In this document: piece after piece, positions 40,473 to 48,936 of the stretch | How the letters are laid out: each line of letters begins with the position of its first letter | Numbering within the stretch: the first letter of the stretch is position 1 | Assembly: GCF_005080685.1 (NCBI RefSeq) | Contig: NZ_CP039371.1 | Location: 4,774,001 to 4,838,000 of the forward strand | Direction of reading: 5' to 3' | Length of the DNA: 64,000 nt | Source: Pseudomonas putida | Lineage (GTDB): Bacteria; Pseudomonadota; Gammaproteobacteria; Pseudomonadales; Pseudomonadaceae | Notes under the pieces: generated by a model | The model's database searches: none | Seen by the model: the letters and a program-made list of their open reading frames with translations, nothing else | Told to the model about the DNA's origin: nothing | Program-made: the position numbers and the translations under genes

Positions 40473-40500
40473 GCAGATCCGCGTCATGACGCGGATCTGC
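40473..40500. terminator. Perfect palindrome between plpD and the MarR gene
   Basis: A 28-base exact palindrome (GCAGATCCGCG, TCATGA, CGCGGATCTGC). It lies 14 bases after plpD and 32 bases beyond the MarR gene's end, so it can stop both transcripts; the T tract is poor. Confidence 0.7.
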
Positions 40501-40532
40501 CTTGGCTTGCTATTCGGGGCTTGTAGCTACCT

Positions 40533-40970
40533 TCAGACCTTCTCGAGATTGGCCAGGATCTTGGCATGCACGCGCATGCACACATCCAGTTCAGCCGGGT
40601 CGATACCGGTGAACAACTCCAGACGCAGGGCATTGGCGATGGTCTCGATCTGTTCGATCATCGGCTTGGCCGGCGGGCACAGGGCGATCTTCTTCGCCCG
40701 ACGATCTTCCACCACGGCCTGGCGCCGAACCAGTCCCTGGTTTTCCAGGCTGTCGAGCAAGCGCGCAAGGGTGGGACCCTCCACCCCCACGCTCTGGGCC
40801 AATTCGCGTTGGGTTGGCGGCTCTTCGAAACGCGCCAGGTGCAACAACACCAGCCAGCGCGCCTGGGACAGGTTGAGTCCGGCCAAGCGGCGATCCAGTT
40901 CGGCACGCCAGCCCCGGGACATCTGGGCCAGTTGCATGCCGAAGCGGTGTTGGTTGTCGTTCAGGGGCAT
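40533..40970 (-). CDS. MarR/SlyA-family transcriptional regulator
   Basis: A 145-residue winged-helix dimer: RLAGLNLSQARWLVLLHLARFEEPPTQRELAQSVGVEGPTLARLLDSLENQGLVRRQAVVEDRRAKKIALC. The VEDRRAKKI wing and the EGPTLARLLDSLE recognition helix put it close to SlyA. The ligand and targets are unknown; the upstream 140 bases to recQ hold no other gene. Confidence 0.9.
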   Translation of the reverse strand: MPLNDNQHRFGMQLAQMSRGWRAELDRRLAGLNLSQARWLVLLHLARFEEPPTQRELAQSVGVEGPTLARLLDSLENQGLVRRQAVVEDRRAKKIALCPPAKPMIEQIETIANALRLELFTGIDPAELDVCMRVHAKILANLEKV

Positions 40971-41109
40971 AGGAAACTCATCGACTCGAACTAATTATTA
41001 GGCAGCTAATCATGACCGCGCGCGGCAAGCAAGGCTACCTGGCGCGGATAGGACTGAAAATCGTCAAAAAGCATGACAAAGATCAGCACTTGACCGATAT
41101 GCCCCTCGA

Positions 41110-43254
41110 TCAGAGCTCGAACTCCGCAGCCAATGCCGCCCTCACGCAATAGAGCACGCCTTCCGGCACCCGCGCACCGAACAGCGGCGCGATAGTGGCC
41201 ACCGGTGGCAGCTCGCCTTCACCATCGAGGAAGGCGTCCTGCACTTCCATCATCAAGTCCTCGGGCAGGTCCAGGGCCTGTTCCAGGCTCAACTCCTGAC
41301 GGCCAATGGCTTCGGCCAGCAGGCTGTAGACGTTCTTCTCGCTGCAGTTCAGCTGACCGGCGATCTGCGCCGGGGTCATGCCGGCACGGGCCAGGCTGAC
41401 CAGCTCGTGGCGCAGGTCGAGCACCACCTTGGGCGCCTCCTCGGAGCCGCCGGCGCCATTGAGCACCTCGAGGAATGCCTGGCCGTAGCGCTCCAGCTTG
41501 CGTGCACCCACACCGCTGACCTGGGCCATGTCGCTGAGGCTGGTGGGCTGGCTACGCAACATTTCGAGCAGGGTCGAGTCGGGGAAGATGACGTAGGGCG
41601 GCACGCTGTGCTCCTCGGCCAGCTTGCGTCGCAAGGTCCGCAGCGCTTCCCACAGCTCGCGCTCTTCGGCGCGAACCAACTGGCTGGCAGGGCTGCCGCC
41701 ACTGGAGGACGACTTGGCCACGGTCTGCGGCTTGAGGTCGCGACGTAACTGCAAGGTCACTTCGCCGCGCAGCAACGGACGGCAGCTGTCGGACAGGCGT
41801 AGGCCGCCGTAGCCTTCCAGGTCGATATCGACCAGGCCACGCGCCACCAGCTGACGGAACAACGAACGCCATTCGGCCTCGGCCATGGCCTTGCCGACAC
41901 CGAACACCGAAAGCTTCTCGTGGCCGAAGTTGCGCACCTTTTCGGTGTCCTTGCCCAGCAGCACGTCCACCAGATGCCCTACCCCATAGCGCTGGCCGGT
42001 ACGGAACACGGTCGACAACGCCTGGCGGGCAGGTTCGGTGGCGTCCCAGGTCTGCACCTGGTCGACGCAGTTGTCGCAGTGTCCGCAAGGCTGCTCGAGC
42101 ACCTCGTCGAAGTAGGCGAGCAATGCCTGGCGGCGGCAGCGGGTTTCTTCGCACAAGGCCAGCATCGCATCGAGCTTGTGCTGTTCCACACGCTTGTGTC
42201 GCTCATCGCCCTCGGAGTTCTGCAGCATCTGCTTGAGCATCACCATGTCCTGCAGGCCGTAGGCCATCCAGGCATCGGACGGCAGGCCGTCACGGCCGGC
42301 ACGGCCGGTCTCCTGGTAATAGGCCTCGAGCGACTTGGGCAGGTCGAGGTGGGCGACGAAGCGCACGTTGGGCTTGTCGATACCCATGCCGAAAGCGATG
42401 GTCGCGACCATGATCAGCCCCTCCTCGTTGAGGAAGCGGTGCTGGTTGGCGGAGCGCGTCTCGGCGGGCAGGCCAGCGTGATACGGCAGCGCCGGGAAAC
42501 CCTGGTCGCAAAGGAAGGCGGCGGTCTCGTCGACCTTCTTGCGCGATAGGCAATAGACGATACCGGCGTTGCCCCGGCGCTCGCCGAGAAACGCCATCAG
42601 TTGCTTGCGCGGCGCTTCCTTGGGCACGATGCGGTAGAAGATGTTGGGCCGGTCGAAGCTCGACAGAAAGCGCTCGGCGCCCTGCAGGTGCAGGCGCTGG
42701 ACGATTTCCTCGCGGGTACGCATGTCGGCGGTGGCGGTCAGGGCAATCCGTGGCACATGCGGGAACAATTCGGCCAACTGGCCCAATTGCAGGTATTCGG
42801 GACGGAAGTCGTGGCCCCATTGCGACACGCAGTGGGCTTCGTCGATGGCGAACAGGGCAATGTCCAGGCCGCGAAGGAAATCCAGCATGCGCGGCTGCAC
42901 CAGACGCTCCGGTGCCAGATAGAGCATTTTCACCTCGCCACGGCGCAGGCGCCCGGCCAGGTCGCGCTGCTGCTCGGCGCTCAGCGTGGAATTCAGCGCG
43001 GCGGCGGCCACGCCCAGCTCGTCGAGGGTCGCGACCTGATCGTCCATCAGCGCGATCAGCGGCGACACCACCACGGTCAGGCCCTGGCGCAGCAGGCCCG
43101 GCACCTGGAAGCACAGCGACTTGCCGCCACCGGTGGGCATCAGCACCAGGGCGTCGCCGCCATTGGCCACGCATTCGATGATCGCAGCCTGGCGCCCACG
43201 GAAACTGTCGTAGCCGAAGATATCCTTGAGAACCCGCTGAGCCTGTTCGAGCAT
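41110..43254 (-). CDS. recQ: ATP-dependent DNA helicase RecQ
   Basis: 3'-5' helicase (714 residues) for recombination and fork repair. Walker [17 protein letters not shown]-type [19 protein letters not shown], motif [12 protein letters not shown], a zinc knuckle ([29 protein letters not shown]), winged helix RQC and an HRDC domain near 530-600. The tail adds a further helical domain. ATG at 43254 follows GGAG; a frame to 43347 adds 31 residues without similarity. Divergent from the YecA gene across 246 bases with no gene. Confidence 0.95.
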   Translation of the reverse strand: MLEQAQRVLKDIFGYDSFRGRQAAIIECVANGGDALVLMPTGGGKSLCFQVPGLLRQGLTVVVSPLIALMDDQVATLDELGVAAAALNSTLSAEQQRDLAGRLRRGEVKMLYLAPERLVQPRMLDFLRGLDIALFAIDEAHCVSQWGHDFRPEYLQLGQLAELFPHVPRIALTATADMRTREEIVQRLHLQGAERFLSSFDRPNIFYRIVPKEAPRKQLMAFLGERRGNAGIVYCLSRKKVDETAAFLCDQGFPALPYHAGLPAETRSANQHRFLNEEGLIMVATIAFGMGIDKPNVRFVAHLDLPKSLEAYYQETGRAGRDGLPSDAWMAYGLQDMVMLKQMLQNSEGDERHKRVEQHKLDAMLALCEETRCRRQALLAYFDEVLEQPCGHCDNCVDQVQTWDATEPARQALSTVFRTGQRYGVGHLVDVLLGKDTEKVRNFGHEKLSVFGVGKAMAEAEWRSLFRQLVARGLVDIDLEGYGGLRLSDSCRPLLRGEVTLQLRRDLKPQTVAKSSSSGGSPASQLVRAEERELWEALRTLRRKLAEEHSVPPYVIFPDSTLLEMLRSQPTSLSDMAQVSGVGARKLERYGQAFLEVLNGAGGSEEAPKVVLDLRHELVSLARAGMTPAQIAGQLNCSEKNVYSLLAEAIGRQELSLEQALDLPEDLMMEVQDAFLDGEGELPPVATIAPLFGARVPEGVLYCVRAALAAEFEL

Positions 43255-43500
43255 GTGCAACTCCAAATTCGCCGTACCATCCTGGACCAACAGGCTGGAC
43301 GAAAAAACCGCCCGGCACACGTCGAATGCGTAAGCGGCTTTTGCCAACAGGCGGCAAAACCCGCCCCTGGATGAAAAACCGCGGAGTATACCGCAGTGAC
43401 GGGCCGCACAGTGCGCGGCGCTGACAGACGTTCCCTTTGCCCCGCCGTCGCTGCAAGGTGCTAGAATTCACTATCGTTTATTCCCCAAGGTAGCCCTGTA

Positions 43501-44088
43501 ATGTCCTTCGCCGAGCAACTGACCCGCCTGCAAGCCTTCCTCGATGCCGATGAGCTGCACGAAGAAGCGCTGGACTACGTCGCCGCCCATGGCTACCTGA
43601 CTGCCTTGTCGATCTCTGCCGTGGAGGTTCCCGAGCGCGAGTGGATCGACGCGCTGTTCGCCGAGGAGCCGCACTACGCCAGCGATGCCCAGCGCACCGA
43701 GATCGAGGCGACCCTGGTCGCGCTCAAGGCGCACATCGCCCGCCAACTGGCCAGCGACGAGGAATTCGACCTGCCATGTGACCTGGACCTGACCGACGAG
43801 CCAGACGATTCCGACCTGCGCGGCTGGTGCATCGGCTTCATGGAGGGCGTTTTCCTGCGCGAGGAAGCCTGGTTCGAAGACGCCGAGGAAGAAGTCAGCG
43901 AGATGCTGCTGCCGATCATGGTGGGTTCGGGCCTGTTCGACGAGCAGCCCGAGTTCGCCGACATCGCCAGCAACGCCAATCTGCAGGACGACATGATCGT
44001 GCAGATCCCCGAGGCGTTGTCTGCCTTGTTCCTGCTGCTGCACGCACCCGACGAAAAGCCGGCCCTGCTCAAGCCACGCCATCACTGA
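43501..44088 (+). CDS. YecA/YgfB-family (UPF0149) protein
   Basis: A 195-residue acidic helical protein: LTRLQAFLDADELHEEALDYVAAHGYLTALSIS, then LRGWCIGFMEGVFLREEAWF and EISEMLLPIMVGSGL-like segments. This is the UPF0149 fold; no SEC-C zinc tail is present, so it is not a full YecA. Function unknown. ybaN follows 6 bases later, so the pair is likely an operon. Confidence 0.85.
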   Translation: MSFAEQLTRLQAFLDADELHEEALDYVAAHGYLTALSISAVEVPEREWIDALFAEEPHYASDAQRTEIEATLVALKAHIARQLASDEEFDLPCDLDLTDEPDDSDLRGWCIGFMEGVFLREEAWFEDAEEEVSEMLLPIMVGSGLFDEQPEFADIASNANLQDDMIVQIPEALSALFLLLHAPDEKPALLKPRHH

Positions 44089-44094
44089 GCCGCG

Positions 44095-44460
44095 ATGCGC
44101 TACCTGCTGCTGGCCATCGGCTGGCTCAGCGTTGCGTTGGGGGTCGTGGGGATCTTCCTGCCGGTGCTACCCACCACCCCGTTCCTGCTGTTGGCGGCGG
44201 CCTGCTTCGCGCGCAGCTCGCCGCGCTTTCACCACTGGTTGGTCAACCACCCCAAGCTCGGGCCGTGGATCCGCGACTACCTGAGCGGTGAAGGCATCCC
44301 ACTCAAAGGCAAGGTCTACGCCATCGGGCTGATGTGGGTGAGCATCGGCCTGTCGTGCTATCTGGTGCCGCTGTTCTGGGCCCGGGCGTTCATGCTCACC
44401 AGTGCGGTGCTGGTGAGTGTGTATATCCTTAGGCAGAAGACTCTGCGCAGGCCGGGGTGA
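44095..44460 (+). CDS. ybaN: YbaN-family (DUF454) inner-membrane protein
   Basis: A 121-residue protein with three or four hydrophobic helices: MRYLLLAIGWLSVALGVVGIFLPVLPTTPFLLLAAACFARSSPRFHHWLVNHPKLGPWIRDY. The FLPVLPTTPFLLLAA motif is diagnostic of DUF454. Function unknown. The ~240 bases that follow hold no gene. Confidence 0.92.
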   Translation: MRYLLLAIGWLSVALGVVGIFLPVLPTTPFLLLAAACFARSSPRFHHWLVNHPKLGPWIRDYLSGEGIPLKGKVYAIGLMWVSIGLSCYLVPLFWARAFMLTSAVLVSVYILRQKTLRRPG

Positions 44461-44699
44461 GGCTGTCGCGTCCTCATTGTCGTTCTATCCCTAATCGAAG
44501 TTCTTTGAGCCCGTTGAGATACGGGGGTTTGATGTCCAAAGTCGGCTCCCGCCAAAGCGCGCGAATATCAAAAACGAATTTTCCTACGGCTTTTTAGGAC
44601 GCCCAAGGCTCCTCTGAGAATTGGTTCCTCGCTAGTGTTCAGGCTCAGCTTGATCGTACCTGACCACCCATCCACGCGCTGGAATCCCAAGAGCCGCCA

Positions 44700-47600
44700 A
44701 TGAGCATCAGCCAAATCATTGCCACCGCGGTCGCCGAAACTGCGCTCCCCGACCAGTGCAAGGCCTGTGAACGCCATGGCCTGCCCATCCTGCCCCTGAG
44801 ACGGGCACTCGTGCCCGATACGCGGCCTGCCTGGATCGCAGACGACGCCCCACCTGTGCCAGGAACCATGCTAGGACTGCGTACACTGCGCAGCGGCTAC
44901 CTCTATGTGTTGCTCGACGAGAGCGTCTGGCATGCCTACGAAGTCACCGAGCAGGGCCACCTTCGCCGCTTCGACCCCTACGAGCCGCCACTCGGTGCCC
45001 CACCTCCGTTGCCAAATAAGTGCGTGAACGCGGACCACGACATTCCCTCGGCGTTCTTCAACGTCGATACGGATCGCTACAGCACGGCGTGGATCGCATT
45101 TTCCAGTGATCCCTGGCCGGTCAGCGTGCTCATTGACTACAAGACCGCCAAGGCGCCATCTGACCGTTTCCAGGTGTTGGACCTGGCCCAGGCCCGGGAC
45201 AATCCTGGCGACGTTGGCATGGCCATGACGCCCGAGCATCTTCAAGTCGATGGCCTGGTGTTCGAATACAACCAGCAATTGGCCGGCCCTTTCGACAGCG
45301 CCCACGGGTTCCACAGCCGCCTGCTGCGCAAAACGGCCCTGCGTGGTTTCGTGACCAACGCCATGGCCAAGCACACCCTTACGCAGGGTGTTCCCGCGGT
45401 TATCCTCCACGACACGGTCGGGCTCATCCAGGAGTACAACCATCAACGCCTCGGCTGGATCGTCAAACGCCAAGTCTGGCGCGAGGACCCGCAGCGTGCC
45501 TACCAACTGCAAACCTCGCAGATCCTGCAAATCATCCGGGCGACCCACCGTGAGTGGGCTGCGCAAAAGGTCCCAGCGTTCGGGCCTCACACAGGCGACG
45601 GGCCGCCGGTGTTCGTCGTTCCAGAAATCGAACGCCAGCGCATCGTCGAGATGCGCCAGCAACAGAGCGATGCAAGGCTCGAGGAGCGTTACGACGAACC
45701 CCGACGCGCCGCCTTCCAGCTGGAGTACGACTGCCAGGAGGCACGCTTCCAATGGCATATCGACTACCACGCGAAAAAGTATGCCGCCCTCTGTGAGAGC
45801 GTGGCGTTCGCGCGCATCGAGCAGTACGACTACGACGGCCGTGACCGCGATTCAGGCGTGGCGTACTGCAAGACCATGGCTGCGTGTCTGGCCGGCGGCA
45901 TCACCGAAGCGCCGCGCTCCGAGCCTGGCGCTCCTCCAGCCGGAAGCAGCGAAGCGCTTTGGCTAAAGTGGCTGCGAGACCTAAACAGCCCGGCCTATCG
46001 GGCCGTTCTCCTACGCGACCAGGCGTTGCTCGCTGCGCTGCTTCCGAGCTTCTCTCATAACGACCCGGTGCAATGGAATGACAGCGACAAGCTCTATGCT
46101 GCGCTGACCAAGCTCATTGCCAGCGATGATTTCGGGCTGCGCCTGCGTGATGCCCTGAAACAAGCAGTCAGCGAAGCGCAGGGCGCCCTGAATGCTGCCA
46201 CCCAACGCCTGCAGGCCCAATTGGCCCCCGGTATCCAGCATGTGGTGCTGCGCCTGAACACGGCCAGTCAGTTGCTCTACAACGGGGTGCATCTGATCGA
46301 ACTGCAAGTGCCGATGAAACTGGGCGAGTACTACGCCTTGCAGTGCGCTCATGTGCGGGAGGTGCAGCAGAAGGCCAATGAAGCGATGGCCAAGGCACGG
46401 GATCGGGTGATGCCGAGCCTCGATGAAATGATGGCCGGCGCGCAGGGCGGGATGCGCAAGGTGAGACCGATCATCCAGACAGGGCTGCTGAGCCTTGCGG
46501 TGCTTGATCCGAAGATTGCGAATACGGTGATCAATGTCAGCGTCTGGGTGGAGGGCAAGGCTCATGTATTGCGTGAGCAGCTGCTCAAGGAGGTCCATTT
46601 GAATGTCAACCAACTCGGTAATACGGCTCAACTGGGGTTGGTGAACATTTCAGTGGCGGCTGGGACGCTCGAAGTACATGCACGGAAGGCGCTCGATGGG
46701 GTACGGGTTAACGCTCGACAGGCTTCGCAATTGGTACGTACCAGTTTCGCTGGACTGAGAGGCATGGCGACAAGCTGGGAACTGCTGCTGAGTCTGGGTG
46801 GACTGTATCTGGTGAACGACAGCCTGCAAAAAAACATAAAACAGGCTGAGTCGGAGATTGGCCCAAAGTCCGGGGAAGCTTTGGCGGCGCTGTACGGCTC
46901 AAGCTTTGGCATAATTGGAGGCGGATTAGAATCAGTAGGCTTGGCGCTCCGATCGAGCTCTGCGGCAGCCAAAAAAATGTCGTCCTCACTACCTAAAGAC
47001 CCCGCAAAAATCAACGCAACAATCAAATTAGGAGAACACCTCACACGAGCCGGAGCAATTATTAGCGCAGCGACTGGAATATTTGATGCCACCCAAACGA
47101 CCATGGCAGCTAGAAGGACATTTTTATCAGGAGATAAATCTGCATCCTCTTTCTACCTGGCAGCTAGCTCTCTCTTCCTAATCGGAATACCACCATCAAT
47201 TTACGCAGTCTTCCATCCTACGGTGCTCGGAATCCTAGGCATCAGCCTCTTGATCGGTCTAGGTGCGCTTGCACTCGCTAACCGGGCAGCAGAACTGCAG
47301 TCTTCGCTAATAGAGCGCTGGATTAGACGCTGCTATTTCGGGGTTAGCAACGAGACACCCAAAGTCCACTGGAGCAGCTATCTACAGGCAGATATTGCCT
47401 ACGCAGAACTCAATGGCGCGACGCTTGGCATCCAAGCGCAACTAGAATTCAAGACCCTCCTCTCCAACGCCCCAAGCAATTCCAGAATAGGCGGCCAAAT
47501 AAATTTCACAAACAAACAAACAATTAATTTTAAAATCACAACACCAATACACCATGCCTCGCAAGCAAGTTATCGATGGTCACTGATTGTTCATCGTGCT

Positions 47601-47945
47601 GGCGACGGAAATCCCCCCCATTACAGCGGCGGCGAACAAATCGCTGTACATGATAGCCACCCCGGCTACCTGCCGCCCCCCCTAAAAAATCAACCCACTC
47701 ATTTCACGGCACCGAAACTTGATGACTACAATAAAAATGGGATAACCATACAAACCAATGGAGACCCAACAAGACATTCAAGCCAAACAAGGGACCTGCC
47801 CCTCCAGATAACTGGCAGCATTGAACTGATCCCAAGCCTTGGACAACACACTATTCTAGCCGCGACGCTTACTTTCGCTTACTGCCCAGACACAAACAAC
47901 CCAAATGCAGTTGCTGAAATTGTCACCACGGAGTTAAACGAATGA
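44700..47945 (+). CDS. VasX/BTH_I2691-type T6SS pore-forming effector
   Basis: A 1081-residue protein. Its first ~100 residues carry the VasX-type N-terminus: CKACERHGLPILPLRRALVP, then MLGLRTLRSGYLYVLLDESVWHAYEVTEQGHLRRFDP. A helical middle (about 300-680) precedes hydrophobic segments near 690-880 (LLLSLGGLYLV, SSFGIIGGGLESVGLAL, LAASSLFLIGIPPSIYAVFHPTVLGILGISLLIGLGALALA), suited to insertion into a target cell inner membrane. There is no signal peptide, as expected for T6SS cargo. The next gene overlaps by 4 bases and encodes a membrane protein, the probable immunity factor. No vgrG, hcp or chaperone is nearby. The last third is richer in A+T than the first two. Confidence 0.82.
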   Translation: MSISQIIATAVAETALPDQCKACERHGLPILPLRRALVPDTRPAWIADDAPPVPGTMLGLRTLRSGYLYVLLDESVWHAYEVTEQGHLRRFDPYEPPLGAPPPLPNKCVNADHDIPSAFFNVDTDRYSTAWIAFSSDPWPVSVLIDYKTAKAPSDRFQVLDLAQARDNPGDVGMAMTPEHLQVDGLVFEYNQQLAGPFDSAHGFHSRLLRKTALRGFVTNAMAKHTLTQGVPAVILHDTVGLIQEYNHQRLGWIVKRQVWREDPQRAYQLQTSQILQIIRATHREWAAQKVPAFGPHTGDGPPVFVVPEIERQRIVEMRQQQSDARLEERYDEPRRAAFQLEYDCQEARFQWHIDYHAKKYAALCESVAFARIEQYDYDGRDRDSGVAYCKTMAACLAGGITEAPRSEPGAPPAGSSEALWLKWLRDLNSPAYRAVLLRDQALLAALLPSFSHNDPVQWNDSDKLYAALTKLIASDDFGLRLRDALKQAVSEAQGALNAATQRLQAQLAPGIQHVVLRLNTASQLLYNGVHLIELQVPMKLGEYYALQCAHVREVQQKANEAMAKARDRVMPSLDEMMAGAQGGMRKVRPIIQTGLLSLAVLDPKIANTVINVSVWVEGKAHVLREQLLKEVHLNVNQLGNTAQLGLVNISVAAGTLEVHARKALDGVRVNARQASQLVRTSFAGLRGMATSWELLLSLGGLYLVNDSLQKNIKQAESEIGPKSGEALAALYGSSFGIIGGGLESVGLALRSSSAAAKKMSSSLPKDPAKINATIKLGEHLTRAGAIISAATGIFDATQTTMAARRTFLSGDKSASSFYLAASSLFLIGIPPSIYAVFHPTVLGILGISLLIGLGALALANRAAELQSSLIERWIRRCYFGVSNETPKVHWSSYLQADIAYAELNGATLGIQAQLEFKTLLSNAPSNSRIGGQINFTNKQTINFKITTPIHHASQASYRWSLIVHRAGDGNPPHYSGGEQIAVHDSHPGYLPPPLKNQPTHFTAPKLDDYNKNGITIQTNGDPTRHSSQTRDLPLQITGSIELIPSLGQHTILAATLTFAYCPDTNNPNAVAEIVTTELNE

Positions 47946-48748
47946 ATTCCACATACCTCCCTGAGCATGACGCCGGCTGGAAGTATAACTTACCGAAACC
48001 CAACGACCCTACCCTCCCTATCGCTTCAATCCTCCGAATCCGAACAAACAAGAGCAATGATACATACATAGAAATCCCAAGATCCACCACCCAAGTCAGA
48101 GGCATAGCAATATCCGGAGCAGTCGCAGTACTGGCCTTTTTTTTACTGGGCATCGCCCCTTCACTCTACCATTTACTGTCAAGCCCTTACTCATCGAGAC
48201 TTGACGTCACCTTGACGTTCTTAGTGCTGATACCCTGCGCGATTTATGCAATCTCGCCTTTAGTGAGAATGGATATAGAGACACCTCGCGACGAGCCCAT
48301 ACGGTTCAATAGAGATCGACAGAAAGTTTATTTCTACGAGTATAGATACCATCTGTTTAATATTTTCAACCGTAAGCTCTGGGGTGTGAAACCTGTCGCT
48401 TATAACTGGCAAGACCTCACCGCAGAAGCCTATAGCCTCTATGCCCCCATGGGCTATGGCGGCTTGATTGAAAGCGTGAAAATCGCAGTCCATGACCCGG
48501 ACACAGGCCAAATAATCGATCGACTATTTTTCAGCCAAGGAATTCATTTAGGAACAGATCGTTGGGAGGCTGTTCGCCTATACATGCAAAGACGCGATGT
48601 AGGGTCCGTGGAGTTCGGTCCGCCGCCATACGGAATTGATCTCGTAGACCACCCCAACCCTTTCATTCGGATCGCACCCAAAGTCCAATGGCCGGCGGAC
48701 ATGGACCTCGAATCCCGCACCGCACCAGGCTCGGAAGAAAAGTCATGA
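47942..48748 (+). CDS. DUF6708-like membrane protein, probable immunity to the VasX-type effector
   Basis: A 268-residue protein. Two hydrophobic helices (about 55-80, GIAISGAVAVLAFFLLGIAPSLYHLL, and 90-110, VTLTFLVLIPCAIYAISPLV) are followed by a soluble part with IRFNRDRQKVYFYEYRYHLFNIFNRKLWGVKPVAYNWQDL, resembling DUF6708 proteins found next to T6SS effectors. The ATG overlaps the effector stop (ATGA). Immunity is inferred from overlap, membrane topology and the pore-forming partner. Base composition is A+T-rich like the effector's end, suggesting the two moved together. Confidence 0.72.
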   Translation: MNSTYLPEHDAGWKYNLPKPNDPTLPIASILRIRTNKSNDTYIEIPRSTTQVRGIAISGAVAVLAFFLLGIAPSLYHLLSSPYSSRLDVTLTFLVLIPCAIYAISPLVRMDIETPRDEPIRFNRDRQKVYFYEYRYHLFNIFNRKLWGVKPVAYNWQDLTAEAYSLYAPMGYGGLIESVKIAVHDPDTGQIIDRLFFSQGIHLGTDRWEAVRLYMQRRDVGSVEFGPPPYGIDLVDHPNPFIRIAPKVQWPADMDLESRTAPGSEEKS

Positions 48749-48936
48749 AACCCATGACACTCATCAGCCACCACCCATGACGGTCCATATACGGCGTCGG
48801 CGTGGTCGAAACGGGAAGCACTCAATACACCTTCAATGGCAACCCCGTTGCCAGGGTCGGCTACTTGGATGAGTTCCTCCTCATCCAAGTAGCCATTCAG
48901 GCGATGCCCTACACCGTATCCACCTTCAACGAATGA
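48745..48936 (+). pseudogene. Broken PAAR-like gene after the effector-immunity pair
   Basis: The frame starts with an ATG overlapping the upstream stop (ATGA) and reads MKPMTLISHHP, then a TGA at codon 12, then RSIYGVGVVETGSTQYTFNGN and PVARVG in the same frame. The pattern (initial I.HHH, G.G.V..GS, I/V.G.PVARVGD) is that of T6SS PAAR tip proteins. After GYLDE the PAAR match ends in a long inverted repeat and the frame runs into the adhesin 3' end. So it is a truncated, stop-interrupted remnant, too short to detect by length. Confidence 0.6.
48859..48894. terminator. 15-base perfect hairpin at the PAAR remnant break
   Basis: GGCTACTTGGATGAG, loop TTCCTC, and its exact inverse. It lies between the convergent effector module and adhesin gene and may act as a transcription end for either; no T tract. 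Confidence 0.65.

Noticed and set aside
48544..48888. A 114-codon minus-strand frame after the immunity gene
   Set aside because: No ribosome site, overlaps the supported plus-strand gene and the PAAR remnant, and shows no motif.
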